Below, one piece after another: positions 7,059-11,883 of a DNA stretch of 11,883 bases. The position numbers were made by a program, and so were the translations under genes. Below the pieces are notes generated by a model, which saw nothing but the letters and a program-made list of their open reading frames with translations, searched no databases and was not told where the DNA came from. The stretch comes from Casp-actino8 sp046082625. GTDB taxonomy: Bacteria > Actinomycetota > Acidimicrobiia > Acidimicrobiales > Ilumatobacteraceae. Within the stretch, counting starts at the first letter, position 1; the number at the start of each line of letters is the position of its first letter. Where the stretch lies: assembly GCA_046082625.1 (NCBI GenBank), contig JBJTYE010000119.1, positions 1-11,883 on the forward strand. The letters are read 5' to 3'.

Positions 7059-7849
7059 TCGTCCGTCGTCTCGACGACTACCAGAGTTGGCAGATCCAAT
7101 TTGGTGGTACGTCACTTCTGATCGATCCCTGGCTCACCGACGATCCGGTCTCCGGAGCCTTCGACCGCCGCCACACCCATGGTTTCACCACGCTGGCCGA
7201 TCTTCGTCGCGAGAGCGGCACCATCGGCGCCGTTCTCTTGTGCACCTCGGTCAATGATCATCTGCATCCGGCCACCATGCGAGCGCTGGTCGCTTCATCG
7301 GATACGCCGGTCCCGGTCCACGGTCCGGTGAAGGCGGTGAAGATGGCCCGGTCGTTCGGTTGCACCGATACCCATCGTCATCAACCCGGTGACGTATTCG
7401 CGGTCCCCGCTCCCGAGGGAGGGTCCTTACAGGTGACCGTCACCCGCACCGGACTGCCTCTCGGACTCATCGCCGTGGGTTATCTCGTCGAGGCCGTCGA
7501 TGCCGTCGGTGAGTCACAGGGTCGGGTGTGGATCGAACCCCATCAGCCGACACGAAAGGTGGCGGCGTCGTTGGCACCGGTGGACGTGGCCCTGCTCCCC
7601 ACCCAAGCCGTCACCGCCGTGGTGTTGCCGGTCACCGCCGGACCGCGGCGATCCATTCGCGCCGCGCTGGCCGCTCGAGCCCACACGGTCATTCCCACGG
7701 CCACCGATCCTCGCCGGGACATGACCTGGTGGCAGAAAGTGCTCTACATCGTCACCGGAAGCACCCGCCGGGCCTTCGAACGCGCCGCACCGACTCAGGT
7801 CATCGAGCTCGAGACCGGCGACTGGTTCGACGTCCGCAAGAAGACCTGA
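7055..7849 (+). CDS. MBL-fold protein with degenerate metal-binding motif
   Basis: A 264-residue protein resembling UlaG-like MBL-fold proteins: the N-terminal strands end in LLIDPWLTDD (21-30), the usual D-P-W-L signature. The expected HxHxDH is replaced by CTSVNDHLH (63-71), keeping Asp68, His69 and His71 but losing the first two histidines. Similar S-Q-x-x-D-D-H-x-H sequences exist in a branch of the superfamily, so this is probably a family trait rather than decay. Other possible ligands are His163 (EPHQP) and the TVIPTATDP segment (211-219). It may bind one metal or be non-hydrolytic. Translational coupling to GH3 is clear (ATGA at 7055-7058). It is the last gene of the operon, and its stop faces the fucosidase stop three bases away. 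Confidence 0.75.
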   Translation: MIVRRLDDYQSWQIQFGGTSLLIDPWLTDDPVSGAFDRRHTHGFTTLADLRRESGTIGAVLLCTSVNDHLHPATMRALVASSDTPVPVHGPVKAVKMARSFGCTDTHRHQPGDVFAVPAPEGGSLQVTVTRTGLPLGLIAVGYLVEAVDAVGESQGRVWIEPHQPTRKVAASLAPVDVALLPTQAVTAVVLPVTAGPRRSIRAALAARAHTVIPTATDPRRDMTWWQKVLYIVTGSTRRAFERAAPTQVIELETGDWFDVRKKT

Positions 7850-7861
7850 ACCTCAGTCGCC
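7817..7861. terminator. Inverted repeat spanning the convergent stop codons
   Basis: GGCGACTG (7817-7824) pairs with CAGTCGCC (7854-7861). The adjacent GTTC (7825-7828) and GAAC (7848-7851) can extend the stem with a 2-base bulge. Both stop codons of the converging genes lie inside. No T-tract follows on either strand, so a bidirectional terminator is only a candidate; both genes' last codons also constrain these bases. Confidence 0.35.
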
Positions 7862-9190
7862 GATGCGCAGACCGAACACCGGCGTGCTGTCGGGACGGGT
7901 CGGCAACACCACACGGTCGCCGTCACGTCGCAACCGTCCGGCATAGCCGAGCAGATGCACTTCACCGGCCGGCAGTCCGTCGATCGCCACCGTGGCCTTC
8001 TCCGGTCGACCGCACACGAAGGCGTACCGGGCTCCGTCGGCCCCACGGGTACAACGCACCGGAATCCCCTCATCGGTCACCAGTCGTGACGGGTCATCGG
8101 GCCGACTGCCGTAGATGCCGATCCCGTTCACACTCAGCCACTGACCGAGCGCGAGAATGCGCAACTGCTGCTCCCAGGGAATCTCACCGCTCGGCATGGC
8201 CCCGTAGTTGAGCAAGAGATTGCCACCGTCGGCCACGATGTTCACGAACATCTCGACGAGTTCGGGCACCGGCAGATACGTCGAGTCGTTCTCGTACTGC
8301 GTGTAGCCGAAACTGGTGCCGATACCGCGGCAGACTTCGAAGTGGCGCTGGGCATCATCGGAAGCCGTGGTGTACTCGGGGGTGCGGAAATCGGCATGGG
8401 CCGAACCGCGCAGGACACCGAGCAAATCGAAGCGGTCGTTCACCACACCCTCGGGATTGCCGTTGTAGAAGTCGGCCATCACTCCGGCCGCTCCGTCACC
8501 GAACCCGGGATACCCGATGTCGTTCCAGAGCACATCGGGCTGATATCGACGGATGAGTTCGCGCCAGTGGCCATCGGCATATTCGTGGTAGAGGTCGTCC
8601 TGGGGAATGGCTCGGAAGAGAGCCGACCATCCGTCGATCCCGAGACCCTGGAACGTCCAGTCGATTCCGCCGGAGTAGTAGACCCCGAAGCGGAGACCAG
8701 CCGCTCGGGCCGCCGTGGCGCATTCCCCGATGAGGTCTCGTGTCGACGACCAGGCCGGACCACGATGCGGATTGGGGGTGTCCGACGGCCAATACAGAAC
8801 GCCGTCGTGATGCTTGGTGACGGCCACGCAGTACTTGGCACCCGAGGCCGCCATCAAGGATTGCCACCGACGGGGATCCCACCCGGCACTGGCGGCGAAG
8901 AACGTCTCCACGAACACCGAATAGTCGCAATTCCCCCAGACCTCGGCGTGATGCGCGGCCGCCGGCGATCCGGGAATGTTGATCGAATTCCAATACCACT
9001 CGGCATAGGGAGTGTGACTGAAAGCTTTGGCCTCACCCTCTTCACGGGCCAGGGTGAAGGGATCCTTGCCCACCGGAGCGAAGGCCGGAACCGAACCGAT
9101 GGTCCAGTGGCTGAAGAGGCCCAATTTGGCGTCGGCGAACCACGTCGGCAGCGGATGTCGGGCCAGGGACTCGAAACGAGGTTCGTACAT
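7853..9190 (-). CDS. GH29 alpha-L-fucosidase
   Basis: Removes terminal alpha-L-fucose by a retaining mechanism. The 445-residue product starts with the typical WFADAKLGLFSHW (His28, Trp29) and has TKHHDG (Lys126-Gly130) and the nucleophile Asp224 in PDVLWNDIG. The catalytic barrel ends near residue 355. A short beta-rich C-terminal domain follows (about 360-445), as in other GH29 enzymes. The acid/base is not conserved in sequence across the family and I cannot assign it. No signal peptide, so cytoplasmic. The ATG at 9190 is chosen because TACGGT lies 7 bases upstream; an in-frame TTG at 9208 would sit upstream of that promoter element. The gene follows the MscS-like gene by 25 bases and converges on the glycan operon. 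Confidence 0.93.
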   Translation of the reverse strand: MYEPRFESLARHPLPTWFADAKLGLFSHWTIGSVPAFAPVGKDPFTLAREEGEAKAFSHTPYAEWYWNSINIPGSPAAAHHAEVWGNCDYSVFVETFFAASAGWDPRRWQSLMAASGAKYCVAVTKHHDGVLYWPSDTPNPHRGPAWSSTRDLIGECATAARAAGLRFGVYYSGGIDWTFQGLGIDGWSALFRAIPQDDLYHEYADGHWRELIRRYQPDVLWNDIGYPGFGDGAAGVMADFYNGNPEGVVNDRFDLLGVLRGSAHADFRTPEYTTASDDAQRHFEVCRGIGTSFGYTQYENDSTYLPVPELVEMFVNIVADGGNLLLNYGAMPSGEIPWEQQLRILALGQWLSVNGIGIYGSRPDDPSRLVTDEGIPVRCTRGADGARYAFVCGRPEKATVAIDGLPAGEVHLLGYAGRLRRDGDRVVLPTRPDSTPVFGLRIGD

Positions 9191-9197
9191 CCCCCGC

Positions 9198-9203
9198 ACC
9201 GTA
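9198..9203 (-). promoter_or_regulatory. Candidate -10 element of the fucosidase (leaderless)
   Basis: On the minus strand TACGGT lies 7 bases before the ATG at 9190, within the 25-base gap after the MscS-like gene. The fucosidase could thus be transcribed independently of the channel gene, as well as by read-through from it. Confidence 0.45.
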
Positions 9204-9215
9204 GTCAAGAATGAA

Positions 9216-10130
9216 TCACGAATCCTGAGCCGAGAGTCGTTCTTCGGTTCGCCGGATCAGAGTTTCGCGTTCAGCTGCCGAGAGGGGTTTGGCCGTGCGC
9301 ACCTTGACCTCGATCTGCTCGTTGCCGGCGATCGGCGTCGCCGTGGTGACGTCGTCCACCAGCACCACACCGGTGAGATGCGGTGACCCGGCCAATTCGC
9401 GAATGGTCTCGGCGGCTCGCGAGGCGGCCTCGAGATTCTCCAGATCGTCGGGCAGTTGGATCGTGAGTCGAGTCTCGATCGGTTCCTGAGACAGGTTGCG
9501 CACCGCCACCAATGCGATGTGTGGCAAGTGCACCGTGCTGTAGCCGTCACGGATGCGCGTGGAGACCAGACCGATGTGTTCCACCACGCCCCGAACCCCG
9601 TTCGGGAACGGTCCCGGAATCTCCACTTCGTCGCCGACTCCGTACCGATCCTCGAGCAACACCGACAAACCGGTGAGATAGTCGTTGACCTTGTGCTGTC
9701 CACCGATGGCGGCGCCAGCCCCGATGAATCCGGCACTGGAGAGGAAGAACGTGGCGTTCAATTCCAAGATGTGGAAGACGGCGATCAACACCCCGACCCA
9801 CAGCACCACAGCGAAGAGATGATGCAGCATGCGGGCGGCGGCATCGATGCGTTGGCGCTGGCGATTCTCCCCCACCCCGGCCAATTCGTGTTCGCCATAC
9901 CGTGTTCGGGTCTTCCACCACTGCGAAGGCCGGACCATGCTGCGCCGGGCCACGTAACGCACCACGCGACGCAGAACCACCCGTGACAGGCGGGTGAGCA
10001 CGAAGGCTCCGAGAATCACCAGAAGGACGATCACCGGCCGCGAAATGGCCTCACCGGCCGACACCGGCTCCGACGGAGCAGTCGCCATCGGGTGGATCCC
10101 GGAAACGAGAGCGATCAGTGCCGGTGTCAT
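9216..10130 (-). CDS. MscS-family small-conductance mechanosensitive channel
   Basis: A 304-residue inner-membrane channel protein that would open under membrane tension during osmotic downshock. Predicted membrane segments are about 31-47 and 102-121, plus the pore helix about 127-155. The pore helix has the alternating small residues of TM3 (GFIGAGAAIGG, 134-144) and runs into LLEDRYGVGDEVEI (158-171), the start of the MscS beta domain. The remainder is the soluble alpha/beta cage domain, ending in a charged tail. The stretch between the first two segments (48-100) is very rich in Arg/Lys and probably cytoplasmic. Length matches the standard three-helix MscS. A TAGAAT element lies 9 bases before the ATG. 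Divergent from a deacetylase lipoprotein; both act at the envelope. Confidence 0.9.
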   Translation of the reverse strand: MTPALIALVSGIHPMATAPSEPVSAGEAISRPVIVLLVILGAFVLTRLSRVVLRRVVRYVARRSMVRPSQWWKTRTRYGEHELAGVGENRQRQRIDAAARMLHHLFAVVLWVGVLIAVFHILELNATFFLSSAGFIGAGAAIGGQHKVNDYLTGLSVLLEDRYGVGDEVEIPGPFPNGVRGVVEHIGLVSTRIRDGYSTVHLPHIALVAVRNLSQEPIETRLTIQLPDDLENLEAASRAAETIRELAGSPHLTGVVLVDDVTTATPIAGNEQIEVKVRTAKPLSAAERETLIRRTEERLSAQDS

Positions 10131-10135
10131 GACAC
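10124..10135. promoter_or_regulatory. 12-bp perfect palindrome over the MscS start codon
   Basis: GTGTCATGACAC is self-complementary and includes the channel gene's ATG (minus). Flanking TGCC and GGCA extend the symmetry with one extra base. It sits next to two overlapping divergent -10 elements, a position suited to an operator. Confidence 0.35.
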
Positions 10136-10139
10136 GGCA

Positions 10140-10145
10140 ATTCTA
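10140..10145 (-). promoter_or_regulatory. Candidate -10 element of the MscS-like gene
   Basis: On the minus strand TAGAAT lies 9 bases before the ATG at 10130, giving a leader of only a few bases. It shares two bases with the candidate -10 of the divergent gene, so one polymerase would exclude the other. Confidence 0.45.
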
Positions 10146-10149
10146 GAGT
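10144..10149 (+). promoter_or_regulatory. Candidate -10 element of the deacetylase gene
   Basis: TAGAGT would start transcription near 10156, leaving a short leader that carries GAAGAGG (10158-10164) four bases before the ATG at 10169. Unlike the other unit-leading genes here, this one therefore looks Shine-Dalgarno led. No clear -35 is seen. Confidence 0.35.
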
Positions 10150-10168
10150 GGATTTCCGAAGAGGCGGT

Positions 10169-10996
10169 ATGAGACCCAAACGTTCGAAGGCATCGACCAC
10201 GCTGGTGACGTCGGTCGTCGTCTTCTCCGTCGTCATGCTCTCGGTGGCGTGTGGTTCCGACACCACCTCGTCCGATGAGGTTCCGTCGTCGACGACTCCC
10301 CCCACCTCCTCGACGACCACCAGCACGACCAGCACCACGACGACGACCACGACCACGACGTTGCCCCCCGGCACTCCGAGCGGTCCGGTGGATCCCGTGG
10401 TGCCCGTCGATGGAATGGCGCCGGTCATCCGCAAGGTCGACACCACCGACAACGTGGTCTTCCTCACCATCGACGACGGCATCGTCCGGGATCCGGCGGC
10501 CATGGACTTCATCGTCGAGAACGAGTGGCCGGTCACGCTCTTCTTGGTGTCCGGAGAATTCAGGCAGGACCCGGCCTACTTCGCCCGGGTCCTGGAAGTC
10601 GGAGGAACCATCAGCTCCCACACCCTCGGCCACCCGACGCTGAAGGGGATGGACCTGGACGAACAGACCCGACAGATCTGCGGCATGGCCGGCTTGATCC
10701 GCACCGAGCTGGGATACGTCGGCCACCTCATGCGTCCGCCCTTCGGAAGCTGGGACAAGAACACCCAACGCGCCGCGGCGTCCTGCGGGCTCAACGCCGT
10801 GGTGTTGTGGAACTCGTCCTTGTGGGAGGGCAACATCGACATCATGCACCGTGGAGTCCTCCAGCCCGGCGACATTTTCCTCACCCATTTCCGCAAGGAT
10901 CTGCTCAGCAATCTGCAGACGTTGAAGGCCTGGTTGGACTGGTCCGGGTTCACGCTCGGCCGGCTCCAGGACTATCTGCCCCTCGCCCCGACCTGA
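10169..10996 (+). CDS. CE4 (NodB-type) polysaccharide deacetylase, lipoprotein
   Basis: A 275-residue secreted lipoprotein. A basic N-region and hydrophobic segment end in a lipobox with lipidated Cys28 (LSVAC). A Ser/Thr/Pro linker (31-69), including nine consecutive Thr, tethers the enzyme. The NodB domain (about 95-245) carries TIDDG (base Asp102, metal Asp103), SHTLGH (metal His151, His155), RPPFG (189-193) and LTH (His240). Motif 4, normally with an Asp between aromatics, reads WNSSLW (214-219), so that Asp is replaced. The family removes N- or O-acetyl groups from peptidoglycan, chitooligosaccharides or xylan; here a cell-wall or glycan substrate is inferred from location. ATG 10169 is chosen because GAAGAGG precedes it; GTG 10148 would add seven residues and overlaps the -10. 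Confidence 0.9.
   Translation: MRPKRSKASTTLVTSVVVFSVVMLSVACGSDTTSSDEVPSSTTPPTSSTTTSTTSTTTTTTTTTLPPGTPSGPVDPVVPVDGMAPVIRKVDTTDNVVFLTIDDGIVRDPAAMDFIVENEWPVTLFLVSGEFRQDPAYFARVLEVGGTISSHTLGHPTLKGMDLDEQTRQICGMAGLIRTELGYVGHLMRPPFGSWDKNTQRAAASCGLNAVVLWNSSLWEGNIDIMHRGVLQPGDIFLTHFRKDLLSNLQTLKAWLDWSGFTLGRLQDYLPLAPT
10304..10360 (+). repeat. ACN-rich tract encoding a threonine/serine linker
   Basis: Nineteen codons, almost all ACC or ACG with a few AGC/TCG/TCC, encode residues 46-64 of the deacetylase lipoprotein. This low-complexity stretch is prone to length change by slippage and is a common kind of surface linker in Acidimicrobiia-like lipoproteins. Confidence 0.8.
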
Positions 10997-11025
10997 TGCA
11001 GGTGAACATCGGGGTACTCGCCGAC

Positions 11026-11391
11026 TCAACGATGGATGGCGTTCAAGTAGTTGTAGACGGTGATCCGCGACACGGCCATGGCATCGGCCACGTCTTCCAC
11101 GGCGCGCCGCAGAATGAAGGCCCCGCGTTCGTCGAGTAACCGGATGGCCCGTTGCTTCTGCTCCCGGGACATGGTGGAGAGGGCGCACCCCATCTCTCGT
11201 TCCACACCGTCGATGAGCCGCTCCAAGGCCCCATGGAGGTCCGGAAGTCGAACGCCGCCGATGACATCACCGTCGAGGACCAAGGGAATGTCCGCAGGTT
11301 CGATGTCGGCACCGGATATCAACATGCAACCGAGGGCCTCAGCCAACGGCGTCAACATCTCGCGAATCGCCGGCGGGAGATCGGCACTCAT
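11026..11391 (-). CDS. Small HTH transcriptional regulator with YheO/DauR-like C-terminal domain
   Basis: A 121-residue protein. Its C-terminal third (about 78-119) has the pattern of the DauR/YheO HTH domain: LLDERGAFILRRAVEDVA followed by a recognition-helix segment VSRITVYNYL (107-116). The N-terminal 70 residues are too short for a full YheO PAS-like domain; they include DGDVIGG and a helical stretch and may sense a ligand. The ligand is unknown. The ATG at 11391 overlaps the stop of the thiamine-binding protein gene (ATGA), so the two are translated together and are probably functionally linked. The gene converges on the deacetylase gene with 29 bases between stops, where I see no strong terminator. 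Confidence 0.75.
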   Translation of the reverse strand: MSADLPPAIREMLTPLAEALGCMLISGADIEPADIPLVLDGDVIGGVRLPDLHGALERLIDGVEREMGCALSTMSREQKQRAIRLLDERGAFILRRAVEDVADAMAVSRITVYNYLNAIHR

Positions 11392-11642
11392 GAGGATCCC
11401 ACGTCACCTGCATCCGCCGGTTCGATGTGGAGTGAGACGTGAGTGGCGCCATGGGCATAGGCCTGGCCCAACAGAGCCGAGACCGCGTCAGCCACGGCAC
11501 CAGCCTCCGCCGTGAAGGAGCTGGAGAATGGACCGAAGTCCACTGTGAGACCGAGAGCCTCCACCGCAGCCACCGTCTCCAGGACGTGCGGACCGGGCCG
11601 TCCGTCCACGAAGGGCTCGATGGTGAACTCGACACGCAACAC
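11388..11642 (-). CDS. Thiamine-binding protein, YkoF/MTH1187 type
   Basis: An 84-residue ferredoxin-like-fold protein. The sequence begins LRVEFTIEPF (2-11), contains GPHV, then GLTVDFGPFSSSF (31-43), and ends in GATHVSLHIEP (65-75). This is the strand-helix-strand layout of the small thiamine/hydroxymethylpyrimidine-binding family (formerly DUF77). Members bind thiamine or its pyrimidine moiety in the cytosol, and in Bacillus the related YkoF is linked to a thiamine precursor transporter. No transporter or TPP riboswitch is visible here. The GTG start at 11642 has TACGCT 7 bases upstream, so it is probably the leaderless first gene of a unit with the downstream HTH regulator. Confidence 0.8.
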   Translation of the reverse strand: MLRVEFTIEPFVDGRPGPHVLETVAAVEALGLTVDFGPFSSSFTAEAGAVADAVSALLGQAYAHGATHVSLHIEPADAGDVGSS

Positions 11643-11649
11643 GTCCGCC

Positions 11650-11655
11650 AGCGTA
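11650..11655 (-). promoter_or_regulatory. Candidate -10 element of the thiamine-binding protein gene (leaderless)
   Basis: On the minus strand TACGCT lies 7 bases before the GTG at 11642, in the 16-base gap after the WXG100-like gene. It implies a transcription start on the start codon, separate from the upstream gene. Confidence 0.45.
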
Positions 11656-11658
11656 GGT

Positions 11659-11883
11659 TCAGCCGACTCCCATCACACGCCTCAACTCGTTGGCCCGTGC
11701 TTGGCAGTCGCGTCCGGCCATGTCGAAGGCCTCTCCGAGCCGGGTGAGCGCCACCCGGAAGGAGGACTGCCATTCGGATTCGAAGGTCTGCCGGGCCGGG
11801 CCCGACCAGAGAGTGTTGGCGAGATGGGTGCTCACCAAGGACACGATGCCGTCCACCACCTCACGTTGCCGAGCCAAGGTGGT
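11659..11883 (-). CDS. WXG100/ESAT-6-like protein, 5' end cut by the window edge
   Basis: The visible 74 residues form a helix-turn-helix hairpin layout: an amphipathic helix, LWSGPA with the W-x-G turn (Trp26, Gly28 of the visible part), then a second long helix of about 40 residues ending MGVG. Such proteins of about 100 residues are dimeric substrates or partners of type VII secretion. A TTG at 11877 could serve as a start, but the W-x-G turn normally lies near residue 40, so about 15-20 N-terminal residues are probably missing beyond the edge. No EccC or other secretion gene is visible. Assignment rests on W-x-G and helical pattern only. Confidence 0.6.
   Translation of the reverse strand, partial: TTLARQREVVDGIVSLVSTHLANTLWSGPARQTFESEWQSSFRVALTRLGEAFDMAGRDCQARANELRRVMGVG

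Noticed and set aside
8342..9214. Plus-strand open frame of 290 codons opposite the fucosidase
   Set aside because: The fucosidase on minus has an intact GH29 nucleophile and barrel motifs; this frame is its shadow.
10304..10360. Repetitive ACN tract as a possible repeat array
   Set aside because: It has no spacers and simply encodes a Thr/Ser linker in frame.
11001..11007. GGTGAAC between the deacetylase and HTH stop codons, matching the half-site near 1191
   Set aside because: A single 7-base copy without a partner, between convergent stops; the same heptamer also occurs inside the GH3 coding sequence, so chance is the best explanation.
10127..11188. Minus-strand open frame of 353 codons opposite the deacetylase
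   Set aside because: It crosses the low-complexity ACN tract, giving Arg/Gly-rich sequence, and overlaps both the channel start and the HTH gene; no motif.
11643..11700. Possible thiamine-responsive riboswitch upstream of the thiamine-binding protein gene
   Set aside because: The gap is only 16 bases, no conserved TPP-box sequence is visible, and the gene looks leaderless.

Overview
The window is high in G+C (about two thirds by eye), densely packed, and reads as a chromosomal segment of an actinomycete-type bacterium. The best fit is a member of the Acidimicrobiia or a related lineage. The reasons are a TIGR03085-type (mycothiol-dependent isomerase-like) protein, a WXG100 secretion-type protein, a threonine-tract linker on a lipoprotein, frequent GTG starts, and transcription units that appear to begin without a leader. 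The taxonomic call is inference. I see no insertion sequence, phage gene, tRNA, rRNA or CRISPR array.

Layout. (1) Positions 46-1161 hold a divergent housekeeping pair: dUTPase (dut, minus) and oligoribonuclease (orn, plus). (2) Positions 1240-7849 hold a five-gene plus-strand operon: a metallo-beta-lactamase-fold hydrolase, a formylglycine-type sulfatase/phosphonate monoester hydrolase, a TIGR03085 protein, a PA14-containing GH3 beta-glucosidase, and a second MBL-fold protein with a degenerate metal site. Three of its four junctions are 4-base stop/start overlaps; the fourth is a 37-base gap before GH3 that contains palindromes. (3) Converging on this operon, with stop codons 3 bases apart, is a minus-strand GH29 alpha-L-fucosidase, preceded on the same strand by an MscS-type channel. 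(4) Divergent from the channel is a lipid-anchored CE4 polysaccharide deacetylase. (5) At the right edge, on minus, a YkoF-type thiamine-binding protein is translationally coupled to a small YheO/DauR-like HTH regulator, downstream of a WXG100 protein cut by the window edge.

The middle region looks like a cytoplasmic glycan-processing locus: beta-glucosidase, alpha-fucosidase and sulfatase together, none with a signal peptide. This suggests breakdown of an imported, possibly sulfated and fucosylated oligosaccharide, although no transporter or formylglycine-generating enzyme lies in the window. The most notable non-coding signal is a TANNNT hexamer lying 6-7 bases before the start codon of five different transcription units. 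It points to leaderless transcription and changes the preferred start of at least dut, orn, the first MBL gene and the fucosidase. A candidate operator made of GTTCACC/GGTGAAC half-sites precedes the glycan operon.
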